Source: Mycobacterium sp. SM1
Lineage (GTDB): Bacteria; Actinomycetota; Actinomycetes; Mycobacteriales; Mycobacteriaceae
Direction: 5' to 3'
Assembly: GCF_018361265.1 (NCBI RefSeq)
Contig: NZ_JAFLNH010000001.1
Span: 1-64,000, forward strand
Length of the DNA: 64,000 nt
Under the pieces are notes generated by a model. The model saw only the letters and a program-made list of their open reading frames with translations. It ran no database searches and was not told the origin of the DNA. Made by a program: the position numbers and the translations under genes. Within the stretch, counting starts at the first letter, position 1; each line of letters starts with the position of its first letter. Of the stretch, positions 55,873-64,000 are shown in pieces.

Positions 55873-57209
55873 TTACACCGCGATTGGGACGCCACCAGCG
55901 GCAAGGTCCCGGGCGGTGAGTCCACGTGAGACTGCGAGCCCGATCTGGCCGATGAGGTTTCCCGCGTCGATTCCGACCACCCAGCCGCCCACCAGCCGCA
56001 GTGAGCCCGCCTGGAAGAACAGCCGGATCTCACCGTCGGTTTCGCCGAAGATCTGCGCGCGACTGTCCTCGGCAAATGAGTAGGCACCCTCTTCGACGCA
56101 GATTCCTCTCGCCGCCGCGGATGCGCGGGTCAAACCGACATAGGCGGCGGGAAGAGTGAAGACGGTTGTGGGGGTCGACAGAAAGTCCACGGCATCGGCA
56201 TGTCGATCCCCGGCCAGGATGTTGGCCGCGGCGGCCACGGATTGGCGGACCGCGGCGTGGAAGAGGGGAATTCTTCCGTTGACGTCGCCGCAGGCGTAGA
56301 TGTGGCGCAGATTGGTTTGCAGGGTGGGATCGGCCTGCACTCCGTGGGTGCCGACTGTGACACCGATCTCGCGCAGGCCCGCGGGAATCACCGGGTGGCG
56401 GCCGAGCGCCTGAAACGCTTCCTGAGCCAAGCTGTGCTGTTCTGCGGCTCCGTCGAAGAACACCACCCGCACCCCCTGGGAGGTTCGTTCGACCCGCCTC
56501 ACCTCGGCCCGCAAAATGATGTCGATATTCGGATCCAGCAGCGGAGCCAGCAACGCAACCATATCGGGGTCCATTCCAGGCAGCAGCTGGGCTTCGCGTT
56601 CCAACACGGTCACCCGAGTGCCGAAGGCCGAAAAAACGACGCGGTCTCCAAACCCACGTAACCGCCGCCGATGACCAGCATGGAGGCCGGCAGCCTCGAC
56701 ACAGACGGGTGAAGTGCGTAGAGGTCTCTGCTGTTGAGGCAGTGCTCGAGGCCGGGGATCGGTGGAACGGAAATGTCCGAGCCGCTGGCGACGATGATAT
56801 TGCGCGCGTTGAAGCGGCGAAGCCCCTCACCGGTGTCCACCGCCACCGTGTGGGGATCTTCGATGCGGGCGGTTCCCGTGAGGAGCGCGACATCAGGTGC
56901 TGCCCGCAACTCTGCGTCGTGCTGCGCGTAGCGGCGGGTTTGCACCTGGTCCTTGTGGGCGACCACCTCGGAGTAGTCCACGTGGACTTCCCCGTGCAGC
57001 CCACTTTTTTCAAAGCGTCGGTGCTGTAGCAGGTGATGGGCGATTTCGCGCACAGCTTTGGAAGGCACGCAGCCCTCGGCCAGACAATTTCCGCTCATCA
57101 CGCCCTTGGGATCGACCATCACGACCCTGCGCCCTGCCGCCGCCAACTGGAAAGCCGCCGGGTAGCCGCCGCCACCTGCACCGATGGCGAGCACATCGAC
57201 GTCATCCAT
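55873..57209 (-). pseudogene. Pyridine nucleotide-disulfide oxidoreductase, single-base frameshift
   Basis: Two frames together form one flavin disulfide reductase of about 445 residues. The N-terminal part (57209 to about 56637) shows LAIGAGGGGYPAAFQL, the redox motif GNCLAEGCVPSK, and VIGGGYVGLETASFF. The C-terminal part (about 56630 to 55873) shows FGTRVTVLERE-like sequence, YACGDVNGRIPLFHAAV and the dimer domain. They are joined at a run of six T on the coding strand (A6 at 56631-56636), where one extra T would restore SFFSAFG. It could be a real mutation or a sequencing error. Related enzymes are mercuric reductase or dihydrolipoamide dehydrogenase types; the substrate is unknown. ATG 57209 follows GGAGG. 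Confidence 0.75.
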
Positions 57210-57299
57210 TCCAAATCCTCCGTTCTTCGGCACCGGACAAACAGGCCCTTGGGTAGCACCCCGGATCGTCTGGGCTTGCTGATCTGCGTCCGGTCTCTC

Positions 57300-58574
57300 C
57301 TATTCGCCGGGGAAGTGGTCCATCAGCAAATGAGTGGCCGGCACCCCGAACGCCGGGGGCTTCCCTCCGGTGCGAAAGTACATCTCTTTGAACGCCAGCT
57401 TCATCGCATAGGGAGCGTGACCCATTTTGAACACCGAGGTCTGGCCGCCGAACCAGGTGTTCGAATAGATATAGAAGCCTTGGTGCGCGCCGATGTCGCC
57501 GAAGCAGAGAATCTCGGGCTGGTATTCGGGTCCGGCGTCGCCCGGAGAGAGTGCGCCGACGTCGATGGCGATCTGGCGGGCCACAATCTCTGCTTGCTGG
57601 TGTCCCAGGCCTCCCAGTTTGGGCACCGTGAGTGCCGCCGCGTCACCGACGGCGAACAGCTCGCGATGCTCGGAGTTGCGCATCCGGCGGTCGGTGAGCA
57701 CGAAACCCCGCTCATCGGTGACCGGCAGATCCTTCAAGAACGGGTGGGGCACCCAGTCAGGCAGGATGATTTTGATCTCCGCCTCCAGGCTTGCGCCGTT
57801 TCGGAATTCGATGCCCTCGGCGGTAAGACGGGTGATGTCTTCGGTCTTGTTCAGATAGCCGAATCCGCGCTCGGCTGCCATCTTCAAAAAGCCGGTGACG
57901 ATCTGTTCACCGGCATCCTCGGCGATCATCGCGGCGGGCGTGAACAGCGTGATGCGGTGCGCGTCGCCGAGGTGGTGTGCACCGAGCCAGTGCGCCATCG
58001 CCAGCCCAAGCTCCAAAGGCGGGCCCTCACAGGCGGCGAGCCCGACCGGCAGCCAGTCCGGTTTGCCCTGCAGCCCCTGATGGAACCGGGCCGAGCCAAT
58101 CGCAATCGGACCGCCCCCGTAGGACGCGAGACGACGGCGCAGCTTGTTGCCGTAGTAGCCGCTGGAGACCGTGTCACCGTGCTCCCCGAAGCCTTCGATC
58201 TGGTCGTAGGCCAGCCGGTTCCCGAGTGCGATCACCAGGTAGTCGTAGCCGAGCACCTCGGTCGCCGAGCCCGGACGGTCACTCGGGACGACGTGCACGC
58301 GCCGGGCATCGGGGTCGATCGCGATCACTTCCGCGTTCAGGAAGATGTTGCCGTCGCGGTCGTGGATCGTCGGGGTGTCCAGCAGCATGGATTCGAGCGG
58401 ATCGCGATCAGCGAGCACCTCCATCTGGATGTTCGGCACGAACGTCAGGTAGGGGTTGCGGTCGACCACGACGAGCTCGACGGCGTCGCCGCTGTGCTCA
58501 CGGATGAATCGCGCCGTGGTCAGCCCGGCAAAGCTGCTCCCCAGCACAAGGACACGCGGTTTGGCTTGCGTCAT
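57300..58574 (-). CDS. Sulfide:quinone oxidoreductase-like FAD enzyme
   Basis: A 424-residue FAD/NAD(P)-dependent oxidoreductase of the sulfide:quinone reductase/flavocytochrome c branch. FAD motif VLVLGSSFAGLTTARFI is at residues 8-24, NVQM-like PNIQMEVLADRDP follows, and FAVGDAAALTVPKLGGLGHQQA binds the second half of FAD. Two Cys that align with the essential pair are present (LAACEGPPLELG and ILCFGDIGAH); the third Cys seen in some SQRs is missing. It would oxidise sulfide to sulfur or polysulfide and feed quinone at the membrane. ATG 58574 has AAGGGA upstream. It lies between a DUF2892 gene and the disulfide reductase gene, all on the same strand. Confidence 0.83.
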   Translation of the reverse strand: MTQAKPRVLVLGSSFAGLTTARFIREHSGDAVELVVVDRNPYLTFVPNIQMEVLADRDPLESMLLDTPTIHDRDGNIFLNAEVIAIDPDARRVHVVPSDRPGSATEVLGYDYLVIALGNRLAYDQIEGFGEHGDTVSSGYYGNKLRRRLASYGGGPIAIGSARFHQGLQGKPDWLPVGLAACEGPPLELGLAMAHWLGAHHLGDAHRITLFTPAAMIAEDAGEQIVTGFLKMAAERGFGYLNKTEDITRLTAEGIEFRNGASLEAEIKIILPDWVPHPFLKDLPVTDERGFVLTDRRMRNSEHRELFAVGDAAALTVPKLGGLGHQQAEIVARQIAIDVGALSPGDAGPEYQPEILCFGDIGAHQGFYIYSNTWFGGQTSVFKMGHAPYAMKLAFKEMYFRTGGKPPAFGVPATHLLMDHFPGE

Positions 58575-58664
58575 CGCGGTCGTTCCCTTCAATGGTCGAT
58601 TGCACAATGCTGATGTTTACGGCGCACTTCAAAACGTCAGGACCGCCGGATGTCTCGGCGCGCT

Positions 58665-58949
58665 CTAGCCGCCGGCGCCGGACGCGCGTTCAGCCGCCGC
58701 GGGAATCCCCAGCCGATGCAGCACAACGCTCGACGGGCACCACTTCACGGTCGCGTCGAGCAGCAGATTAGCTCCGACGAAACCGGTCAGGAGCCGCCAC
58801 CGCGGCGATCGGGTGCGCCCAAGGGTCAAGGTGGTCAGAATCATGCTTCCCGCCATGAGTGACACGACCCGCTCGATCGCCCACCCCTGCGGCCTGGGCA
58901 TCCCGAACATTCCACGTTGGATCGAAGCTGCGTCTCGGTGGTTGTCCAT
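58665..58949 (-). CDS. DUF2892 (YgaP-like transmembrane domain) protein
   Basis: A 94-residue protein with two membrane segments (about residues 30-46, SLMAGSMILTTLTLG, and 54-66) of the DUF2892 family, the membrane part of YgaP-type rhodaneses. ATG 58949 (or the GTG just before it) starts MDNHRDAASIQRGMFGMPRP. It has the Cys in VKWCPSS, typical of this family. With the sulfide:quinone reductase-like gene it suggests a sulfur-handling locus. It ends 90 bp before that gene on the same strand. Confidence 0.78.
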   Translation of the reverse strand: MDNHRDAASIQRGMFGMPRPQGWAIERVVSLMAGSMILTTLTLGRTRSPRWRLLTGFVGANLLLDATVKWCPSSVVLHRLGIPAAAERASGAGG

Positions 58950-58961
58950 CACATGATGTTA

Positions 58962-60063
58962 GAGCCTGTTCACAAACTTGTGTGGCAGTAGTGACTGGTG
59001 ATAACAGTGTGATAACGATTGGGTGTCGTTCAACGGCACAAGACGGGGCTCGCGATAGCAGGTAGACACCAAATCCCCTGCTGCCGGAGCCCCGTGAATG
59101 CCTGTCTACCCCGTCGAGTCCAGGAAAACCAGTTGCGCCGCGGCGGGTTGCCTTTGTCGTGACCGAAAGCCGCAGTATCCATCGGATCTGAGCGATGAGC
59201 AGTGGAAGCTTTTGCGCCCGGAGGTCGAGGCGGTGATGGCCGAGTTACGCCGCGGCCCAGGTGGGCGGGCGATGGTCCACGATCTGCGGGCGGTCCTGGA
59301 TGCGATCGGTTACGTGACCCGCTACGGCATCGAATGGCGGGCTCTGCCAGCAGATTTCCCGCCGTGGCGGGCGGTGTATGCGTTCTTTGAGCGCTGGAGC
59401 CAGCGGGGGATGCCGCAGCGGCTGGTCGACGGGTTGCGCGCTCGGCTGCGTGTCGCGTGGGGTCGGGCTCCGCTGCCCACCGCCGGGGTGATCGACGCGC
59501 AGTCGGTCAAGGCCGCCGACACCGTGGGCGCCACCACCCGCGGCTACGACGCCGGCAAGAAGATCAATGGCCGAAAGCGCCACATCGTGGTGGACTCGCT
59601 GGGCCTGCTGCTGGTCGTGGTCGTCACCGCGGCCTCGATGCAGGATCGAGACGCCGCGTTTCGGGTGCTGGGCGTGGTGCGGGAACGCTTCTCCATGATC
59701 TCGCTGGTATGGGCCGACGGCGGCTATGCCGGGCGTTTGGTCGATTGGGCGAAATCCGTTCTGGCACTGACCGTCCAAGTCGTCAAGCGCAGCGACGACA
59801 TGGTTGGCTTCACGGTGCTGCCGCGCCGCTGGGTCGTCGAACGCACCTTTGGCTGGATGCTGCGTTACCGCCGACTCGTCCGCGACTACGAACGCCGCCC
59901 AGACCACCACGAAGCCATGGTGCTCTGGGTCAACGTCACGATCATGACCCGCAAACTCCACCAAGCGACCCCAGGGGCGCGACCGAATCCTCGATGGGGA
60001 CGCCCTCGCACCGGCCCGCCCGCGCCCATCGAGCAGGCAGCCTAAACGTTTGTGAACAGGCTC
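58962..60063 (+). mobile_element. IS5-family insertion sequence, apparently complete
   Basis: The ends are perfect 16-bp inverted repeats (GAGCCTGTTCACAAAC and complement), bounded by the 3-bp direct repeat TTA on both sides (58959-58961 and 60064-60066). The 1102-bp element contains one transposase ORF. Size and duplication length fit the IS5 family, IS427-like group. Confidence 0.92.
59098..60045 (+). CDS. IS5-family transposase
   Basis: A 315-residue DDE transposase. It has the YPSDLSDEQWKLLRPEV start of the DUF4096 domain, the first Asp in GVIDAQSVKAADT (about residues 132-144), the second in VWADGGYAG (about 203-211) and the Glu in RWVVERTFGWMLRYRRL (about 243-259). It is encoded in one frame, without the frameshift found in many IS427-group members. 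The frame is intact and could be active. Confidence 0.93.
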   Translation: MPVYPVESRKTSCAAAGCLCRDRKPQYPSDLSDEQWKLLRPEVEAVMAELRRGPGGRAMVHDLRAVLDAIGYVTRYGIEWRALPADFPPWRAVYAFFERWSQRGMPQRLVDGLRARLRVAWGRAPLPTAGVIDAQSVKAADTVGATTRGYDAGKKINGRKRHIVVDSLGLLLVVVVTAASMQDRDAAFRVLGVVRERFSMISLVWADGGYAGRLVDWAKSVLALTVQVVKRSDDMVGFTVLPRRWVVERTFGWMLRYRRLVRDYERRPDHHEAMVLWVNVTIMTRKLHQATPGARPNPRWGRPRTGPPAPIEQAA

Positions 60064-60235
60064 TTAGCCATTTTCGCCGGCACCTTCACCGTCGCCGGTC
60101 AAGACCGGTTCGGTACGCTAGCGCCGTCCGCATCCTCGCCTAAGCGCACAATGGAACAACATGGTGCAAGTGACCGCTCCGCTTTGGGTAGGGTTTTTGG
60201 TCGGCGCCGCGTTCGGCGTTCCTGCCGCCCTGTTG

Positions 60236-60820
60236 TCCAGAGCCGAGCCCGGCCGGCCCATCGACTGGCGGATCGCGCAACGTCTGCATGCTGCCCGGAA
60301 CGTGCCGGCGGTGAATTCGCTGCCCTGGTCGGTGTGCAAGATGACCCCACGGACTTCCTGTTTGCCGCCGCGCACCGCGATCGCCATGGACAACGCGCCG
60401 TAGGCAAGCTCGGCGTCGTGGTGCTCGCCGATCGCGAATCCGACGATGCGCCGTGAGGCCATGTCGAGTACCGAATCCAACTGGAGCTTTCCCTCGCCGG
60501 TGGGCACTTCGGTACCGTCGCCGTACCACTTGCCGTTGAGCTGTTGTGCGGCGAACTTGCGTTTAACCAGGTCAGGGGCCCGCCACCGGCCTTTTCCCGG
60601 CCGGGTGTTACCGCGGCGGTGCCGCTTGGGGCGAGACACCAACCCCTGCTCGGCCATGATCTTGGCGACGGTGTTCGCACTGACGCTCCAGCCCTCGTCA
60701 CGAAGATCAGCGCAGATCCGCGGAGACCCGTACTTGCCCTTGTGCGCCGCGAACAGCCTCCCGACCGCAGCGGTCAGTGCCGCCCGGCGGGCGTGTCGTG
60801 GCGAGGCGTCGCCGTGGCGG
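60236..60820 (-). pseudogene. IS3-family OrfB fragment
   Basis: Encodes the central part of an IS3 orfB transposase: AAVGRLFAAHKGKYGSPRI, PKRHRRGNTRPGKG, WYGDGTEVPTGEGKLQLDSVLD and VILHTDQGSEFTAGTFRA, i.e. the first two catalytic Asp. The N-terminal part is cut by a group II intron piece at 60820, and the C-terminal part stops near 60236 after GRPGSALDN, where unrelated sequence begins. Both ends of the IS are missing. Confidence 0.85.
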
Positions 60821-61220
60821 TCGGGTGGCCGGAGGGGGTCGCACCCTCCGGCTCCCACGGAACCGTACGTGAACCTCTCGATTCATACGGCTCTTGTCAC
60901 CTTGATCACCAGACGGCCGGGACGGCAGTGGTCCAGGCCCAGTGGGCGAAGAACCGCGAGTACTGAGTGGTGACCCGCTGCCACGCTTGCTGAAACGCAC
61001 GGCGTCCCTGCAGCCGCCGGTATTTCTTGCGGACCCAACGCATCAGGTAGGCATTGATGCGTGTCAGGAGGGGATACAGCGCCGACCGATAGAAAGCGCC
61101 GTAGTAATTCATCCAGCCGCGCACGATGGGATTGAGCCACCGTGCGAGCTCGGAGAAGGATTGCCCGGTGCGCTGGTGCAGTCGCCAGGACCGTACTTCG
61201 CGTCCGATCTTCGTCAAGGC
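60820..61220 (-). mobile_element. 3' fragment of a group II intron
   Basis: On the minus strand, from 61220 to 60820, this piece holds the end of the intron-encoded reverse transcriptase, the 34-nt domain V and domain VI. Domain V is at 60860-60893, with GAGCCGTATG pairing CGTACGGTTC. The intron ends near ACCCGAC at 60820, followed by IS3 orfB sequence. The 5' part is lost where the IS21-type element starts. Confidence 0.82.
60906..61220 (-). pseudogene. C-terminal (maturase) piece of a group II intron reverse transcriptase
   Basis: About 105 codons remain: KIGREVRSWRLHQRTGQSF, LARWLNPIVRGWMNYYGAF, SALYPLLTRINAYLMRWVR and YSRFFAHW are the group II intron maturase (GIIM) domain. The reverse transcriptase domains are missing. 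It lies inside the intron fragment and cannot act alone. Confidence 0.85.
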
Positions 61221-61316
61221 TGTCGACCGTCACATAATTCCCCAGGGGCTGCCGTCACGGAATTCCCCAGGTGCGGGCCTCGATGGTAGGTCTTACCGTG
61301 CCCGCGGTGATGTTGT

Positions 61317-62072
61317 CTAGCCGGTGTTGCGTCCGGGCCGTTTACGGGGCCGGTAGCTGGGTCCATCCATGAGGATCTGGTGACTGGTGTTGACGATGCG
61401 GTCAAGTAGTGATTCGGCGACGACGGGGTTAGGAAACAGGCCGTACCAGTCGCTCGGGGCACGGTTGGAGGTCAGTATCAGCGGCTTGCCGCTGACTGCG
61501 CGCTCGCTGATCAGCTCGTAGAGGTCGTCGGCGTGCATGGTGGTGTGCTCGCGCATAGCCCAGTCGTCGCAGATGAGCACGAGGGGTTTGGTGTATTCGC
61601 GGATAGGTTTGCCCCAGCTGCGGTCGGCGTGCCCGCCGGCCAAATCGGAGAGCATGCGGGAGGTTTTGACGAAGCGGACGTCTCCGCCACGCCGAGCGAC
61701 GGCGTGCCCGAGTGCTTGTGCCACGTGGGTTTTCCCTACGCCGACGGGTCCGTAGAGGATGACCGATTCGCCGGCGTCGAGCCAGCGCAGTGCGGCCAGG
61801 TCGCCTAGCATCGCGGCCGGCAGTTTGGGGTTGGCGGAAAAGTCGAAGCATTCAAACGTTGCTTGTTCCTCGAATTTCGCCCGTCTTAATCGTCTTGTGA
61901 GAGCAGCGGATTCGCGGCGGGTGATCTCGTCCTCGCATAGCATTTGGAGGAATTCCAGGTGGCCGATCTCGCCTGAGCGGGTCTGGGTGAGCCGGGCGTC
62001 GAGGGTGTCGAGCATGCCGGACAGTTTCAGGGTGCGCAGCGCGTTGCGCAGCGCGGGGTCGCAGATACCCAT
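61317..62072 (-). CDS. istB: IS21-family helper ATPase IstB
   Basis: A 251-residue AAA+ helper protein. Walker A is GPVGVGKTHVAQALGHA (about residues 106-122); Walker B is LVLICDDWAM (about 163-172). It ends with the typical TSNRAPSDWYGLFPNPVVAESLLDR. It lies downstream of istA and is intact, though its partner is broken, so it is probably not functional in transposition here. Confidence 0.93.
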   Translation of the reverse strand: MGICDPALRNALRTLKLSGMLDTLDARLTQTRSGEIGHLEFLQMLCEDEITRRESAALTRRLRRAKFEEQATFECFDFSANPKLPAAMLGDLAALRWLDAGESVILYGPVGVGKTHVAQALGHAVARRGGDVRFVKTSRMLSDLAGGHADRSWGKPIREYTKPLVLICDDWAMREHTTMHADDLYELISERAVSGKPLILTSNRAPSDWYGLFPNPVVAESLLDRIVNTSHQILMDGPSYRPRKRPGRNTG

Positions 62073-62137
62073 TGCGTGGTCTCCTTAAATAGTCGGTGCG
62101 GGTGACGCTTGGGTTAGATTCCGGGATTGGTTGATCT

Positions 62138-62939
62138 TCAGGCGACGCCGTTGGTGTCGCCTGCGCCGAACTGGTCGGGGCCGCGCAGGAACGCTGCGGT
62201 GGCGGCGGCGCCGGTTGCCGGTTGGGTGGTGCCGTCGTGTTCGGTGCCGGCGGTGAGGATGCCTTTGATGGTCCGATACGCCGGATCGCCGTACGGTGAG
62301 CGCGCGAGCGCAGGCGGCCTCGAGCCGGTCACAGCCGTGTTTGTCGCGCAGCCCGAGCACTCCTTGCGCGGCCCGCAGGTGGTGGATTGCGTTGTCGCGC
62401 ATGAATTCGGCGATCACGGCCTCACAGTGCGGCCCGATCTTGGCGGCGGTGTGCCGGCACCAGGTTGGGGTTTTCATCGCGAAGGCGACCTTTTCCGGCG
62501 GGTAGTGGGCGAAGTCGGTGGAGCGCCCGGAGGGCCGCCGCGCGTGGGTGGCGACGACCTCGTTGCTGGCGAAGATCTGCACGATGTCACCGGCGGTGCG
62601 GGCGTGCAGGCGCTGCCCGATCAGCCGCCACGGCACGCTGTAGAGGGCCTTGCCGACTTTGAGGTGCGTGTCGACACCGACGACGCCGATGGACCAGGTG
62701 GCGAGTTCGAACGCGTTGCTCGGCAATGGCTTCAATGCTTGTGCCTCGAACGTCTCGAACACCCGCAGTGGCTGACCGCGGTCGAGGGCGCGTGAATGCC
62801 GTAGCCCGGCCACCTCCCGGCTCCACCGCAGCGCTTCGGCCTGCATCTGGGCCAGTGAGGTGAACTGGCGGCCGCGCCAAAACGAGTCCCGCACATAGGT
62901 CATTGGCCGTTCGACGCGCGGTTTGGACCACGTCGTCAA
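62138..62939 (-). pseudogene. IS21-family transposase IstA, C-terminal half with frameshift
   Basis: The frame carries PRVERPMTYVRDSFWRGRQF, the DDE Glu region, and VGVDTHLKVGKALYSVPWRLIG (the Mu-like C-terminal part). Around 62300 the frame shifts by one base: it runs LEAACARAL and then continues as GDPAYRTIKGILTAGTEHDG in another frame, to a stop at 62138. The N-terminal 200 or so residues are absent. Confidence 0.8.
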
Positions 62940-62948
62940 CTACATCCA

Positions 62949-63256
62949 ATCCCGACGATCGGCACCGCAAAGTGCGGGTCACGCACCGGTTCCATCCGCT
63001 GTATGGCCGGGAGTACGAGTTCGTCGTTCACCGGCAGAACTGGGGTGAGGACCGGGTCTACCTGCATGACGAGAACGGGGAGTTGTTCTCGGTTCTGACT
63101 GGCTGGACCGATGCGGCACCGGTCGATCCGTTTGTGGTGGTCGCCGAGGGCCGCTGCCCGTTCACCACGGCGGGGCTGCTGGCCCTCGCGGATCTGATCG
63201 ACCGACTGCGGTCCCAGCCTGATCGGGACCGGGCTGTCAGGAAGATTACGCCGTGA
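62949..63256 (+). CDS. DUF5372-family protein, start uncertain
   Basis: About 100 residues. The DUF5372 signature is clear: VRVTHRFHPLYGREYEFV, QNWGEDRVYLHDENGELFS and FVVVAEGRCPFTTAGLLALADLI. The 5' boundary is uncertain because the frame continues upstream to 62903, across the junction with the broken istA. In other genomes this family is often next to a helix-turn-helix gene, as it is here, within what look like mobile cassettes. Function unknown. Confidence 0.65.
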
Positions 63257-63430
63257 CTGTCAACCAGATTACGCCGGAATTACTGACGATCTTACCCACA
63301 GTCGGCGTGTCACTCGGCTCTATCCGCCAGTATTCCCGCGGATCACGCGGCTATCTGCGGCGTGTCAACACCTCACCCCTATACTTTAACGGCATAATCC
63401 ATCTAACAGTTTGGGTGATTGGGAGGCGAT

Positions 63431-63910
63431 ATGGGCCGACGAGGCGCGAGCGAGGACCCGAAGGTAGCAGCGTTGCGGGAGGCGCGCTGCCTCAACCCGC
63501 ATCCCGAGGATGTGACCGACGAGGCGTTCCGTTCGCAGGAGTTCTTCGACGCCCGCGACGCGGTGCAGGTCAAATACGAGATGGTGCGGCGGGTGCGGGT
63601 GGACGGCGACTCGGTCACCGCGACCGCCGAGGCGTTCGGGTATTCCCGTCCCTCCTACTACGAGGCGGCCGCCACGCTCGACGAGCAAGGGCTGGACGGG
63701 CTGGTGCCCGGCAAGCCCGGACCGCGCCGGGGACACAAGCTCACCGACGAGGTGTGTGCGTTCGCCGACCAACAGCTGTCCACCGACCCGAGTCTGCGGT
63801 CGGCGGATCTGGTGGAGCCGATCGCGGCCCGCTTCGGCGCGCGCGTGCACCCCCGCTCGATCGAGCGCGCGCTGGCCCGCTACCGGGATCAGCAGTCCAA
63901 AAGTCGCTGA
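63431..63910 (+). CDS. Helix-turn-helix protein next to the DUF5372 gene
   Basis: A 159-residue protein. It starts MGRRGASEDPKVAALREARC with ATG 63431 preceded by GGGAGG. The middle part (VDGDSVTATAEAFGYSRPSYYEAAATLDEQGLDGL, about residues 57-91) is a helix-turn-helix like those at the N-terminus of IS630/IS481-type transposases, but no catalytic DDE domain follows. It may be the DNA-binding remnant or partner of a transposase or recombinase encoded past the window edge or lost. No precise function is assigned. Confidence 0.7.
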   Translation: MGRRGASEDPKVAALREARCLNPHPEDVTDEAFRSQEFFDARDAVQVKYEMVRRVRVDGDSVTATAEAFGYSRPSYYEAAATLDEQGLDGLVPGKPGPRRGHKLTDEVCAFADQQLSTDPSLRSADLVEPIAARFGARVHPRSIERALARYRDQQSKSR

Positions 63911-64000
63911 CTCATCCGCTCACGAGCCCAGGAGGGAGGACACCCCGCCGCTGTCCCCGAGACCCTCGCCTGGCCCCGCGACTGCTGAACCGAGCACCTG

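Larger units (their letters stand above)
61221..62939 (-). mobile_element. IS21-family element, truncated at its istA side
   Basis: The left end starts TGTCGACCGTCACATAATTC at 61221 and repeats the inner block CCGTCAC..AATTCCCCAGG at 61253-61271, as IS21 ends do. istB and the C-terminal half of istA follow. The other end is missing: sequence after 62939 is unrelated. It interrupts the intron fragment. Confidence 0.8.

Noticed and set aside
56610..56660. Programmed ribosomal frameshifting in the disulfide reductase gene
   Set aside because: Such genes are not known to use it, and a homopolymer deletion explains the break; kept only as a minor possibility.
60161..60235. Possible N-terminal remnant of a membrane protein (MVQVTAPLWVGFLVG...) on the plus strand
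   Set aside because: Only about 25 codons remain before IS3 sequence begins and no family can be assigned, so it is not listed as a gene.
1..64000. tRNA, rRNA or cobalamin riboswitch near cobQ or nicT
   Set aside because: No cloverleaf, rRNA sequence or B12-box-like motif was found by eye; a covariance-model search would be needed to exclude small RNAs.

Overview
The window is high-GC actinobacterial DNA. It carries two PE/PPE gene pairs, mycothione reductase, a Rip1-type site-2 protease, Mpt53 and a MIRU-type repeat, so it comes from a slow-growing Mycobacterium. Gene order from 1 to about 35.6 kb follows the M. tuberculosis Rv2850c-Rv2898c segment as I remember it. Several differences rule out the M. 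tuberculosis complex: there is no glnA4, mpt70/mpt83/dipZ, amiC or viuB, and there are extra genes such as cobQ, lactate monooxygenase, an amidohydrolase and a PE/PPE pair. I do not name a species.

Region 1 (1-14.3 kb) is metabolic and metal-related. It holds a Mg-chelatase-type ATPase overlapping malate:quinone oxidoreductase, a proline-rich membrane protein, an alpha/beta hydrolase, mycothione reductase, a Fur-family regulator, a phosphodiesterase-like protein, and the Ni/Co transporter nicT with a Nur-box-like palindrome upstream. A PE/PPE pair, a class-I glutamine amidotransferase with an N-terminal tandem repeat, and cobyric acid synthase follow. Region 2 (14.3-29.3 kb) is a minus-strand housekeeping block: rpsB-tsf, pyrH-MIRU-frr-cdsA-rlmN, and dxr-rip1-ispG-GNAT-amidohydrolase-penicillin-binding lipoprotein-mapB. 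It covers translation, phospholipid precursors, the MEP isoprenoid pathway and cell-wall synthesis. Region 3 (29.6-35.6 kb) has an M23 peptidase, xerC, lactate monooxygenase and the dprA-comM-yraN DNA-processing cluster.

Region 4 (35.8-43.3 kb) is a six-gene, tightly overlapping operon (hycD-hycP-hycQ-hycE, a NuoB-like gene and a HyfB-like gene). It looks like a group 4 hydrogenase or complex I relative. However, the large subunit has lost three of the four Ni-ligand cysteines and the NuoB-like subunit has lost all four proximal-cluster cysteines. One ferredoxin-type 4Fe-4S site and a full proton-pumping-type membrane arm remain. This is the most interesting system in the window.

Region 5 (43.4-64 kb) is accessory. 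It contains a second PE/PPE pair, a probable second enolase, decayed HyfB and Na+/H+ antiporter fragments, and two tandem APC permeases, one fused to an OB-fold. A sulfide-oxidation-like cluster (DUF2892, sulfide:quinone reductase-like, frameshifted disulfide reductase) lies near a graveyard of mobile DNA: an intact IS1380-type and an intact IS5-type element, an IS3 fragment split by a 3' piece of a group II intron, a truncated IS21-type element, and a DUF5372/HTH pair of unknown role. No tRNA, rRNA or CRISPR array was seen.
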